DNA of 64,000 nucleotides from Branchiostoma floridae (Eukaryota; Chordata; Leptocardii; Amphioxiformes; Branchiostomatidae), in contig NC_049997.1 of NCBI RefSeq assembly GCF_000003815.2, positions 11,958,459 through 12,022,458 on the forward strand. Reading direction: 5' to 3'. The stretch's first letter is position 1; the number at the start of each line of letters is the position of its first letter. The notes beneath the pieces are model-generated. The model was not told the DNA's origin. It did no database searches and saw only the letters and a list, made by a program, of their open reading frames with translations. This document shows positions 49,201 to 61,400 of the stretch, in pieces. The position numbers were made by a program, and so were the translations under genes.

Positions 49201-52200
49201 GATTCCACAGTACATTTGAGTTTGGAGATAACACAACTGCAGCAACACAATGAAAACGGCAGATATGTTTGCAGTGTGAATTTGTGGTGATGCCAAGACT
49301 GAATAAAAATGCCACAGAAATATCAGAATCTACGGTGCTGGGTCAAGCTCTGAGCTGTAGGGTAGATATTGGGTCAAATCTAGGCTGGCCATGTGCACTA
49401 CTGCTGAGCTGATCTGAGCTCCACAAGGTGGCAAATTGCTACCATCTGTGACTCATCAGATCTTCAATTAGAACCTATAAAGTTGGTGCAGAGATAAGAC
49501 CGGCTGGGGACTTGGGTGCTGTGTGGCCACCCGCACTGCTCCTCAAGAATCTCTCAAGTCTCAAGACACAAAACAGAGCATGGCTGAGGGTCAAGGTTTG
49601 GTCCTTCCTCCTGACACCTCCTTATCACACAAGGACAGTGGGTTTAGGCTCTGAGACCCTCCAGGTCTTAAAAACATGGAGAAATCATCAACAGGAAGAC
49701 ACAGGGCTTGCTCCAATTTTCCGAAAGGGAAGAAAATCCTGGCCAAGTCTTGAGGAATTTGCTTAGTTGAAAGTGCGTGGGTGTATGGCCAACCGGTTGC
49801 ATTTTACATTATCTTCTTACCCAATTGTCTGCAAATACAAAATCACCCCCACACATGTAATAGCGCCCAACCCTACTGCTCTCTCAAGATTGTTTTTGAC
49901 ATATCCTTTTGGGAGTGAAACAATGGGGACAAACAAACAGCGGATATTTGTTTAACACATGGCTTTCCCTGTCTTTCTCTCCTCCACACTTGACACACCA
50001 TCACAGAGCGCTAGTCAACCCTTGCAACAGCGTACAAGTTAGACAGGCACTGTAAATATTTAAGGTAGAGGTGTGGCCCTATTGTACGGTTGTTTTTCTC
50101 ATCTTGCCCTGTCCTTAAATCGTGACATAGAACATGCGAGGCTCTTGCGTCATGTCATCGAGAAAGAGGTGTGACTGTGGCACCTGCAACGTGAACTGAT
50201 CTGACCTTCGCATTTCTACCGTTCCTCACCCAACCACAAACCTCTAAAATATTTGGGAGTGTTCTATGTTTTGATATGCGTAGCATGTTTCACCAACATG
50301 CTTCACAACTAATCTCCAAGCAGATCCACGGTGGCGTAATATAGTAACAAACCCACCGTTTGACTCCCCTTGGCCGGCTATACTCTTTGGCCAGCTTTGA
50401 TACTATAATATGGCATCGTAGGATCTGCTTGGAGATTACTTCACAAAAACCAGAGAAGACCTCAAAAAAATAAGTGGACTGTTTTGTTTCAGCTTTCAGT
50501 TTCCCCACTTGTTCAACAACCTTCAGAAATGTGACATCTTTGGGAGTGGCCAGGACCTTTAATGTCAAGAATAAAGACGACAACAGAAGGCTCTTACCAT
50601 GTCTATGTTGGTGATTTTCTGCATCTGTTCGAGCAGTTCGTTCGGTGACGCCCAAATCCCCCCCAGTCCGACCAGACCGTTGACTGCAGCACCGACACTT
50701 CCCGCCGCGATCATCGACGGTGGGTAAATTGCAAACTTGAACTCTGAAAAACACAGATAAAGACAGTTTTGTTAAAGACACAACATCAACAACATTTGTG
50801 TTGCCTTATCACTGAGATATTCCTTGATAACTTAACATTTTCATGATTGTTTGTCTCTAGAAACTTGAAGGGGGACACCCGTTAACAGTAGTTAATGATC
50901 TGTCCCTACAAGGGGGACAAGAGGGCACCTGTCTGATCACAGGAAGGCATCTAGGTGGGAGGGGGAGACATTCCCAAACATGCCCTCTTGCCACCTTCCC
51001 TGTCCCACATACAGGCAGGGCGTGCTCTAGCCTGGAAAACAGACTGTTGTTGGGGCTTCCACAGGCCACTCTCCATGTCACCATGTAGGCCTACCCTTCG
51101 CCTGGAATCCAAACAATTGCAAGGGCTATCTTTATGCACAATGTGCCCCCAAAGAAGACTTCATCTTCAGTGTTCTGGTGGATGACAAACTGAAAAAAAA
51201 AAGCCCATGATGAAGCCTGCTGTGGAGGCTAGTCCCCCATAAAAGCCAGCGCTGGAACGCAGACCAGTTGACAGACCTGTTGTGTCAACCCGCCTGCTCC
51301 CCCACATTCTGAACATAGTGGCTGCCACCTCTGACAAATGGAGGACAACTTAGACCCCGTTCACATGGGAAAAAAGCAAGTGAGTTAAACGAGGAATCCG
51401 ATTAAAATGACCAATCCAAAGCCATGTGAACAGAACTAATCCGATTGGATTGCCCATTTTGGATTGGATTGACTTGGATTGCAATCCACCTCGCGAGGTG
51501 GATTCAGCGCGCGCAATCCGATTGCCGCGCAATCCGATTGACCACAATCGGCCATGTGAACACATTTGGATTGGATTCGGGCTTCTTTCATGGTTTTGAC
51601 GTCATACATACGGGTACAGTGGACATAAGACATACAACCATACCTACAACATGGCAAAAAAAGGATGATACACGGATTAGTAAAGAAGTTTATGGGAAAG
51701 TTTGCTTGCAAAATCATCTTACCGCTATGGTTAACAACCGGACGCCGCAAGGTTCGCCGGAACATGTGCACCGGTTCTTTCCAAAAATCGGCAGTGTGGC
51801 AGAAGACCAACTGGTTAATTTTGGCAATATTGCCCATGAAAATAACATGTATGGTTTCGTTTCTCTCCTGTTGCTGGAGTCAATGTCCCAAAACCACTAA
51901 AAAAGCAAATATTCTACGAGAAAAACAGTCGGAAGCGTGTCTAAACAGAAATTTCGAGCTTGGGTCACTTCACTGCATGCAAGCATGGGCGAGCAGTTTT
52001 TTTAAACGAAACACAGACTTTTATTTCAGATAAATACGTGATGAAATCAAATTTTTTTGTAGAAGTTTGCCTTATTCATGCAACTTCTGCAACAGATACA
52101 TTTTATATAGTTAAATGTGAAGTATAATCACACCGCGCGTATCATTTCCACCCCCAGTCTAATAGACTATCCCAATGACCCCGTATGACCTAGAAGCCGC

Positions 52201-55200
52201 CACTTTCGTCAGTGTGTGTTGCGGACCATCGACGCGTCAAAATCTGACCAAAGCCGGCCGATTTCTCAACAGTTATAATCAATATCGATGTCGCTACATC
52301 CTTCAAAATTATGAGGTAGTCTGGCAACATTTTGGAAAAACTACGCGTGCCCGCGGTGGTCGTTGGAAACACGACGCGTGCCGTGGTAAAGAGTTTAATC
52401 CGATTGTGTGGTCGCGGTCGCAAGTTTGAGTTTAATCCGATTGTATAAAACTCATGTGAACACATTTTTTTTAATCCGATAGAAAATTTCAATCGGATTC
52501 CTTGTTTAACTCACTTGCAATTTTTTCATGTGAACAGGGTCTTAGTGCCCGCTTCCCACGGCACTGCTCCACTTGGACGGCTGCCCGCTGCGGAAACACA
52601 TCCTGCCTGATATTCCCGGCACACCGGCAGCAGAGGTTGGGCCCTCTGCCCAACATGTCTGTCCAAGTTTAGGTTCAACACTGCCGGAAGGAAACCAGAA
52701 ACGGCCTGACCTTTTAGCTTAATCAGATTGAGAATCGGTCCATGAAATGCAACCTTGGGTCCGAATGGGACAAATCCTCTTGACTGACTGCTTCCAGACA
52801 GACCAGTGTCCTAAATTTGCTTCAAGGTTCTGTTTTGGAAAACAGGAAAATCCTCTTAAATACCAATCTACTGTTACTTTCCCATTTGTAACAACATTGT
52901 TTCCTTGGTTATCATTAACACCTGGTCGGCATGGAGACTAGTCAACTGCTATTCAGAATCACAATATGTGACTTCAAGGTGATTTCTTGGTGGCTCATTA
53001 AGTCAAGCAGAGTAATCACTCCAGCTTTGTAGGAGATATTCCTAGGACAAAATGCTGGTCAGAGGTCGGACAAATTAACCTAAGCTCGTTAGCTCAAGAA
53101 ACGGGTCAAGGAGAACGCCAGTAGGATAAAGTATGGGACATTCCAATTCAAAACTTTTTGGGGAAATAAGTGACGTGATTCTAATGCCCCTCTCCCACCT
53201 TCGACTTTCATTACCATCTGATATATTATGACTAAGCACTTTGAAACATTTGTGGAATTTCTTGCACTAGTAGCCCTTTTTTTGGGTCTGAAACGGGCGG
53301 TTAATGATCAACCTAATGGTCCAGGCAAAGTTTGTAGGCATACAATGTGGTCTGATGGATTATCGACAGGCAGGGACCATTCAGGCGAGGTACAAGGGAT
53401 GGATGCTAATTATAGCGACCGACGGAAGCCCTCACACAAGTGCAGCCGAGTGAGGAAGGCAGGGAGAACACTGGCTGAAAGAAGGCGTGTGCCTGTCAAA
53501 GACGGGGACGGACAATGGAGTAAGAACGGATCACGTGGGCCCATTTCAGGGTCAAGTAAGGTGCTTTGTGGCCTGTGAGTGGAGGGGATGTTATCTTTAA
53601 TGATGTAGAGGTGAACATTTATTTTCTTTTCCTCGGAAGAACCCTTTTAGAGAGACCATATGACGTGGGGAGGGTGGGGAAGTCGTTCTGTGTTTTTCTA
53701 GTCACAGACGTATTCCCCCAAACTCCTTACTGCAGGGAAAAACGCCTGCCTTTGTTCTTTTAGAACCTGCTTGGGTTAAACAAAGGTCATGAAACAATAG
53801 GACAGTGTGTCATCAACTCAAAATTAGTTTTTGCAGTTGAAGTGGAATTTCCTTCATAAAACTGGTTCAATATCCCTCCCTTTGCGGAGAGAATGAACAA
53901 AAGAAAGAAATGGCCATTGGAGAAAAAAATCTGTTTCAAGTTACACATCAGCTATTAAGTCCAAACAGAACAAAGACCTTTCAACACTTAAATCGTCACC
54001 TTTTCATTGTCCAACTCAGGTGAATAGCAGGCAAGCTTTCAGCCCAATTTTAAAGGAATGAGGCCCTAATGCCTAAAGTTGTGAAAGCGTTTTCATTCAA
54101 ACACACATTTAACACATTATGCGCCTTTAGGAAACACATTTTAACTGCACCGAGCAGTTACCGGGAAACTGCTATACCATAATTAACTCTATTTGTGGAA
54201 TGCTTGGGGAACTAAAAGGCAACTTTATTGGCTTCGAATAGCACATACTCGTTTGGGCAATTTCTGTCACTAGTAAATCGTACTAAAAGCTGCGAGCACA
54301 GATGCCTTTTATAGGGTGCAATGGTACATAACACATCAGAGGTTACCGCAGCGGTGGTCATCAAACTTGTTTTGAGCGAGTCACCACTCAAGAAATAGGT
54401 CAAAGAAGACATGATTTAGATTCTTCATGTTTATGGACCACCAAAAAAGTGGTCATATTGACCACCACTGTGGCTACTTTGCAGATTCAGACACAAGTAC
54501 AAGTTTGACTGTACGCAAACTATGTCTTGACCATTAACTTCAGGGTATAATTGTCGCAGTAACTGGATTCTGGAAGTGAACATGCAAAATTTTGCTCACC
54601 TGTACAACATAAAGCGATGAACGTCTGTGCGTGCTTTGCGATCATATCGCTCCTTTCCCTCTCAATGGGCAATCTACTAAGGATGTGTTCTAGAAAGTCA
54701 CAGGGTGTTATTGCCGACAAGTCCCATTTCAGTCTCATCAGCACCAAGAGTTCCCAGTCCTGAAAAACACGTCAGAAAAGTTGGTAAGTTAACAGCTAGT
54801 TAATGAGTCACTGGTTGATGAGTTAGTAACAGAATGTTCAACAAGCTGTGTGGTCAAATTGTGTGAAAAAATGTGGAAAAACAGGAAAAAGCATGCTCTC
54901 GTGAGGAAATGGTTTACAACATTTCAGGGATGTGTAAATTCCATACCAAGGCTTCGTGAAAGGAAGTGAAAATGTCCCACTTTTAGCCAGGAAATGTAAC
55001 TGTTATGTGTGGATTTCCCGCCGACACGAACCAAACAAAACAAGGTTGTTTGTTTGGTATGTTTGTTTCGAGGGTGGTCCCCTCCTAGCTACACTCCTTA
55101 TCTAAATATTAGCTAACAAAATCTTGAAATGTTTGTACACAAATAATCAAAATTCAGGAACCCTACAATAACTTTTACATTTCACACAAGGATGTGAAAA

Positions 55201-57659
55201 TACTGTGAGGTCTCCGTATGGACTCCTACAAGTCTAACAAGCAGCAGAAAGAATATCTGTACAAAAATGCTGTAAAAATACAAGAGATTTCAATCTTGTG
55301 AACTTTTCAACTGTTAGCTCATTTTGGAAAGAGGAAAAGCAGAGGGAGACAATTTTTCCTTCCTGTCTCCATTTAAAAATAGAACAGTGACAGAATCTCA
55401 AAAAATAATTGACTAAAAAATACTGACTCTTGTTTAGTCTTGAATACTTGAAACGATCAGCATTTTAGCACTTTCAGTTTCAGTTTTAACAATCTCTAAA
55501 AATCTTGAAGGATTCTTTCACTTTTGAAAAGTCGTCAAGAGAACAGCTAAACTGCGCCCCCTATCCATTTCTGTCGGCGACCGGCAATGCAACATCTCCC
55601 CTACGGCAACAAAAAATACGCGAAAAAATCTAGAAAATTCTTTAGAAATCATGTACATTTACTTAGGCGTAAGAATCGTCACAAATAAATGTGGTGGAGT
55701 TTTCGGTAGGGACATTTTATGGGCGTGACTGAAAAGGAAAAGCAGCGTTTCCGTCTAAACCAAGGTCGGACTGGGATAGTTGCTACATATCCTATCAAGT
55801 CGCAAAGTTCGCAACATTTCTTTCACAAACATCGCTACATTTACATACACCGTCTGGCTTTAAATTCTGCTATTTTTCTTCACACACAAACGTGTTAATA
55901 TTTCATATTTTCAGTGAAAATTTAGGTCTAACTAATTTAAAATAATCAAACTTTCATTCGATGCTTCGTTGAAACTTTCTTTCACTTCTAAAAGATAAAT
56001 ACTTCTGGAAGGTTCAAACAATGCGAAGAAACAAACACCCCAGAGAGAGCAAACTGCTCTGCCCCACATAAAAATATATCGGCCACAAAAATGAAGAAAG
56101 GCACTCGGGTCGTATCTAGAGGGGTGGCCCGGGACGAGCTCAGTGGGAATACCGGAATTCGGGGTTAAAATTGCCGTGACGACTGATCTTATGAATCGGA
56201 AGTACACCGGTGGAATGTGGTAGAGTGAATGAGAGAGAAAGCCTCACGGCGCTCGACAACACAACACCCCCGCACACATACAACAAAAAAAGCTGTAATA
56301 ATCCGAGGAATTTTCACGACTTGCTACAACTTTTTCAATACTATTCCAGCTTTCAAAACTTCCCTACGACATCAGAGCTATCGTATAAAGTACGAAGAGA
56401 GTTAAGAGGAAAAACAGCGGAAGGAAAATTTCCATAAAAAACAAACAATATTTACCATGAGTTCTTGACACCTTATAGAGTTGTCTGTGTAGATGACTAG
56501 CTTCTCCGCCGTTAGTGGGATGGTTTCTTTCAACTTGGACGCGATGAACATACAAACTGCGCCCAAGAGTTGGAGATGGTTTTTCCTTATCGGTACTTGA
56601 GATAGAAATCTGTCCAAATAGTTCATAGCTAGGGGAAATACTTCGTCTTCGCATCTTTGTTCTTCGCAGACCTGTGAAGAAAGGGAAAAGGAATTGCAAT
56701 TTCTGTAGACAATCGAGGATGAGAAGAGAAATTCCGGCAGTGCGTCGGTTTGAAACTGATTCCCTTGAAAAAAAGCACACATTCACACAATGCTTAGTCA
56801 TTAATATGCATAAGGCCTCCCCCGCTTGAGGCGATGTCGAAAGTTTCGAAAATTCGCCAAAATTCCAAATTACGACGGATTTTAAAAATTCAAACGCCAA
56901 ACGGTACCTAGAAGTCCTGGTCAAATTTCCAAACAAAGTCCGACACCAATTTCAGAAGGGAAAGGGGTAAAATCTGATTAGAATGTTTCCCTCCAAAATA
57001 TTTGGGGGCGTTTGCGGGGTTGCTAAGGCAATATCAAAAATTATAAATATTCTTAAAAATACAAGCATCAATATATTTAAAAACTTTTACGATGGACGGA
57101 TAGTACATACCCTTGGCTATCTTCATGCAAAGTTTCAGTGAAATATCGCGAAGTTTAGAGAGTTAAAAGAACTTGAGAAACTTTGGGGTTTGGGCCGCGC
57201 CATTTTCGCTAGACAAGTGCCCCATCCAGTTGGATAGGTGCCAGTTTCATAATAAAGACGAAAAAAATAATTAAAAATAGAAAATTGGACAAAAACTCAA
57301 ATATACTCGGACAAAAACAACATACACTTGGGGTAGAAATCCTCAAGAAACATAAGAATGACTCTAACCGCTTGAAGTAAAGCGAAGAAGGTAGGGGTTT
57401 GGGAAGGATCAGGTAAAGAAGTCGCAGGTATGTGAGGCAAGCTGTCGTGGCGGTGAGAACTCACCTCGTACATCCAAGTCGCGACCATTTGTCTCATGTG
57501 CGGCTTGACTTCGTCTTGTACCGCCTTGAAGTAGGTAGTGGAGGGAAGATACTTGTCTTCTGTTATAAGGAGATTGTTCAAGACTCTGTTGTCGCCGAGC
57601 AAGGCGGGGTCCCGGTAGCCCCGTCTGATCAAGTCTCCTTCACAACACAGTAGGTCCAT
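46049..57659 (-). CDS. CCND: Cyclin D, complete five-exon gene (289 aa)
   Basis: Exons join(57659-57465, 56671-56456, 54759-54600, 50743-50598, 46201-46049), all with GT-AG introns and matching phases (0, 0, 1, 0). D-type cyclins activate CDK4/6, which phosphorylate Rb and open G1-S. Residues 3-7 LLCCE are the Rb-binding LxCxE motif. The first cyclin fold holds MRQMVATWM (55-63) and [20 protein letters not shown] (67-86), and the CDK-contact segment SKLKET lies at 110-115. The second fold contains [11 protein letters not shown] and [15 protein letters not shown]. Near the end comes [14 protein letters not shown] (240-253). The tail [10 protein letters not shown] (280-289) carries the Thr-Pro (T280) that GSK3-type kinases phosphorylate to trigger export and degradation. 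Length equals vertebrate cyclin D2. It is probably the pre-duplication orthologue of CCND1/2/3. The start context GCCATGG is a strong Kozak site. Confidence 0.96.
46202..50597 (-). other. CCND: Cyclin D intron 4
   Basis: 4.4 kb, GTAAGAG donor and TTTTAG acceptor, phase 0. Contains the subfamily B element at 50310-50437; otherwise no gene recognised on either strand. Confidence 0.9.
50310..50437. mobile_element. Miniature inverted-repeat element, subfamily B, in cyclin D intron 4
   Basis: Ends TAATCTCCAAGCAGATCC and GGATCTGCTTGGAGATTA. CTTCACAA lies one base before the left end and directly after the right end, an 8-base target duplication. Internal TTGGCCGGCTATACT as in sister copies. Confidence 0.85.
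50598..50743 (-). CDS. CCND: Cyclin D exon 4
   Basis: Acceptor TTTTTCAG before AG at 50743; phase 1 joins exon 3 to give the Glu of [15 protein letters not shown]. Ends KITNIDM before GTAAGAG. The real frame differs from the longest open frame over this interval. Confidence 0.94.
50744..54599 (-). other. CCND: Cyclin D intron 3
   Basis: 3.9 kb; GTGAGC donor. Holds the transposon at 51353-52541; a moderately GC-rich block at 53290-53590 has a 116-codon frame without recognisable domain. Confidence 0.9.
51353..52541. mobile_element. Non-autonomous DNA transposon, PIF/Harbinger-like, in cyclin D intron 3
   Basis: Terminal inverted repeats of about 51 bases start GACCCCGTTCACATG (left) and, reversed, GACCCTGTTCACATG (right). 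Both then share GCAAGTGAGTTAAAC and GGAATCCGATT. Flanking TTA at 51350-51352 and 52542-52544 is a 3-base target duplication, the PIF/Harbinger signature. Inside each end lie many copies of AATCCGATT or GGATTGGATT (subterminal repeats, probable transposase sites). Frames of 151 and 84 codons inside show no DDE, HTH or Myb motif I can recognise, so it seems unable to move itself. The superfamily is inferred from TSD and ends only. Confidence 0.8.
54600..54759 (-). CDS. CCND: Cyclin D exon 3
   Basis: Acceptor [27 protein letters not shown] to [12 protein letters not shown] plus one base, donor GTGAGC. It spans the hinge between the two cyclin folds. Confidence 0.96.
54760..56455 (-). other. CCND: Cyclin D intron 2
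   Basis: 1.7 kb, GTAAAT donor, phase 0. AT-rich; nothing else recognised. Confidence 0.9.
56456..56671 (-). CDS. CCND: Cyclin D exon 2
   Basis: Acceptor [30 protein letters not shown] to NSIRCQELM, 72 codons, donor GTAAAT. Core of the first cyclin box. The longer open frames across it run into both introns. Confidence 0.96.
56672..57464 (-). other. CCND: Cyclin D intron 1
   Basis: 0.8 kb, GTGAGT donor. Contains GCGAAAATGGCGCGGCCC at about 57193-57210, which resembles overlapping E2F and YY1 sites. Confidence 0.85.
57465..57659 (-). CDS. CCND: Cyclin D exon 1 (coding part)
   Basis: MDLLCCEGD to TWMYE, 65 codons, starting in GCCATGG. Carries the Rb-binding motif and the first helix of the cyclin fold. 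Donor GTGAGT. Confidence 0.96.
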
Positions 57660-58480
57660 GGCGGTTGGTGGGGAACGAATTCAGCAGGCGAAGTCTTCCT
57701 GATCCAGTCAAGTTTGCGGGCCAAATCCTGGGATCAGAACAAAATAAGGCCTGGTGACTACTTGAGAAGGGTCTAAAGTATCTTAAAGGTGTTACAGTGG
57801 GGTCTTAGACAGTATGGTGTGGCCGGCAGCGCTGAATGACGGGGACCGGGTAACACCGCGTCGTTCGCTCTAATGCTGCTGGCCGGCCAACAGTGGACTC
57901 TCGCGCGTTGAGGCCCGACACAGGGTTCTTCTACGTAACCACGCCTACTCGAGATGATTGACAGCTCCCCTTTTCTCAACCTCATTTGTAATGCATTCAC
58001 ACTTCACGGGACCCCTCGGTTGGGAGAATCGAAGGGTCCATCGCAATGTCCCACGTGGGGCTGTGACGGAATTGCATAATAATCAAGGTGTGTGAGTGCG
58101 TGTGCGTGACGACAACATTCAACACTAATCGTCACATACCAAACATTAGTGTGGATGCAAAGGTTATGTGTGGGTAGAAACACGGGGCTGGGGAGGTACG
58201 GTTGCCCGACCCTTCTCCGTCGGACACCCCTACGCTGTACCGCCGGGTTGTGTGGTCCGGTGGCCCGCGCGGGGACGCCCCTTGCGAGCCAGACAGGCCG
58301 TAGACGGCCGGGGTTGGCCCGGGCCACAGGGTCCCCCGAACTGCGCCCTCCGGATTGGCCAGGCTTGCCCCCTCAGAGACAACGGCAGTGGAGTAAAGTT
58401 TCCATTCATAAATTGATCCTTCCCTTATTCATTCCACTGCAAGCAGGCGGCGTTGATCGTGTGCGATAGAGAGCCGACTC
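57660..58480 (-). promoter_or_regulatory. CCND: Proximal upstream region of cyclin D
   Basis: CpG-richer than the surroundings, especially 58190-58380. No clear TATA box. An E2F-like GCGCGAGA lies on the minus strand near 57899-57906. Taken as 5' UTR and promoter because it directly precedes exon 1; the transcription start cannot be placed. Confidence 0.4.
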
Positions 58481-61400
58481 TACCGTTCTCACGTGCTGGG
58501 TTGCTATGGGGAATTCTTCGTGGAACACACTGCGCGTGCATGCACACTAACTACAAAGATGTCGAAAATATGAAGTAGCCTTTTTATTGGCGACATTTGT
58601 TTCTGTGACATATTCATACACCACACAGTGGAGAAGTGTTACAAAAATAATATCCCAGTCAATTTTCGTAGGCTCTGGTTTTATCAAAATTTTCAGTGCA
58701 GATGTTAGCAAATTTTGTATATTTCATCGAATTTGTAAAATAAACTTTTTTTCGACAAAATGTGGCGTTTTTTTATGTTTCTGAGGGAAACAACATCATT
58801 TTTCAGTCACGATAGAAAAACAAAGTTTGACGATTCAACAACATTGCACAAGAGTCAAGAAAATGTGGACCAATTACACAGTCAAGAACTTGGAAAGTGA
58901 CTGGGGAAAAAAGTTGTCCCTTAAAAAAATATGAATTAAAAGATTGACCCCATCGACCAAAAATGACCTTACAAATGTAGAACAAGGTCATGTGGCGATA
59001 TATCATTATTTTTGAGACTGTCGGATGTTCCACTCGTCTGACCAAAAGATGTGACAAATTGATTCGGAGGGCATCAATCTGAAGAAATTTACCGTAGACT
59101 TTCAAAACATTTGCCAACAGCCAGGTATTCATTTTCCGTTCGGTACAATTCGTAGTAACCACATCCTCTGAAACAGAACGAAAACAAATTTTTGTGGTCT
59201 CTAAGTAAATGACTTTAACAACAGTCACTGAAAAGTCTTTTATTTCTTAGTTCCGACCACAGGAATTTGCAAAAGAAAGTTAAACTACGGTATACACTTG
59301 TTGCTAGCACCACGGCAGTGGTGTTACCGGGCAGACTTTCTATTTTTGCTGGCAGATAGGATGTTATTAAGGTTTTGACCAATCAGCAGCCGGCGGTATC
59401 CCTTAGATCTTCCCCGCAGACCGTGGGTGATGATGATTGACGCAGCAGAGGGCTTGGGGAAATACTCGTGGTGGGAGAGACAAGAGAGTCCCTCTTCAAA
59501 AGTTAAGAAAACAAGGCTAACCAACCGCTCCTTAGTTTGGATAGCGGTCTCCCTTCGTCTTAGATCCTACTCTGGTGAGGATTTTAGCTGTGTCTGGTAG
59601 AAATTTCGGGTTTTACCCACCCCCGTTGCCGGTAAAAGTCTGGGGTGGACCCTCCCCCATTGCCGAGCAGCACAAGGGTTTCCCCTTGGTGGGCGGGGCG
59701 GAGCATGCCAGGCATACCTGGCCAGTCATGTCCCATACAATCGGCCGGCTACCCTAATTGTGGTAATTAGCCGTGGCGATCGGATTTCAAAAGGGCCGCC
59801 GCTAAGTGGAGCGACGTAACAAGAGACGAGGGCCTAGTATAAGAACCGCGGATCTCCTGCCATAGCCCTGTACCCGTATATGCTTGCTAGACACAACCGA
59901 GAAGAAACGCACTGGAAAACTACGGGATAAACTTATAACTTTTTAAATGCGAAGGAATTTTGTAAAATTGCTCGTGTTGAATTGTCCGGAAATGCTGGTG
60001 GCCCCGTTTGTTTGGGCTGTCACGTGGTTAATTTGATGATTGTCAACATGGCCCACCCCTGTACCGGCAATAGTCAATACAGTGTGATAGGAGGGGGAGG
60101 ATGTTAGCCAATCACAGCAACGTGCGGACAGACGACATCTTTCTGTTGTTTTGCTTTGTTTTGTTTACACAATCAATGCGCGTGAAATCCGAGGTGACAA
60201 CGACATGATGTCAAAGACTGTTGCAAAATCCCTTGAGCTTAGGAAAATATGAATATTAAAGCTTCAATTATTCCACTACTGACAACTTACGCTAGCCCTG
60301 AATTTTGCTTTCAGTGAAAAATTTAAATAAAGTTGGCAAAAGTTTCATTTATGACATTTCAAAATCAAGGAGGTTACATTGACTATGATTGAGATGTAAT
60401 TGTGATTTTTGGTCAACTTTCCGTTTCAATGACTGCTGTTACTTAACTAAAATCTAGTCCCGAAATTAAATATGAAAATAAACACCACGAAAAAAAGAAG
60501 TTGTTTTTCGTTTGGATTCTCCAAAAATACCTAAAGTATTCATCGTCAGTGTCATTGTCTGTTTCTCATTGCTTTTTAGAGCTCTCGATCAACTAGTATT
60601 CCTCGATCTTCTATTAGAAAATGGGCAAAGTTCTGTATTAGCCGATAGAGGATCATTTAATACTGACCAGCGACTCGTGGTATTTGTCACGAAATTTCAG
60701 CTTTTTTTTGAGCGACCGACCAAAGGATTCCAGCGTAAAATTGCTGCAACATTTCGCGCCTGTTGTAACCTGTAATGCTAAAGTGTAGATGACGGGGCCA
60801 CTATTTCAGACGTCTGGCTCGTCCTGAAATTCACAATACACATTCTCGGTGGGCGTTGCTATGTCTTAGAAGACAACCCCCGGTGACTTTGCATAAGAAG
60901 GGCGGGTGTCTTAGAAGACATTAGAGCGTCAACGTGCTAGCGCCGCCAAGGCGGACACTTCTCTTGAGGTCAAACCAATAGTAGGGCTCGCACACAAATC
61001 TTTATGTCTTATTACTTTCTTGAAGATCTTGGCAAGAGCAGGTACCGTTACTTTGCGACCTAACCATTATAATCACGTATATTATGTTTTCTGGATAACA
61101 AAAATCGCTCAAAACGCACTACGCAGCTTACCAGACGGAAAAAAAGTTACAATTTTTGTGATAATAAAGATTTCGTTTATGAAGAGTTCCTGATATTTTC
61201 TGTGATCCCTGAAAACCAATTGGTTTCGGTGTTTGGGAGTTTCCTCTCTCTTCAATGAAGGCCCGACCCTTAGGGAGGATCAACATTTTTAAGGTCAAGA
61301 AAAAGAATTTTGGGGCGATACTTGAGCGAATGGCAGAAAATTGTTCCTTATGTCCACTGAGGGAATTGGCGACTAAAAAAAGAAGTGGCGTGAAAGAAAA

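Noticed and set aside
50290-50781. 163-codon minus frame over cyclin D exon 4
   Set aside because: It is in a different frame from the exon; the real exon frame gives the conserved [15 protein letters not shown].
56364-56936. 190-codon minus frame over cyclin D exon 2
   Set aside because: Out of frame with the conserved cyclin box and runs through both introns.
58803-59228. 141-codon minus frame
   Set aside because: AT-rich, hydrophobic, no recognisable motif and no splice or promoter context; likely chance.
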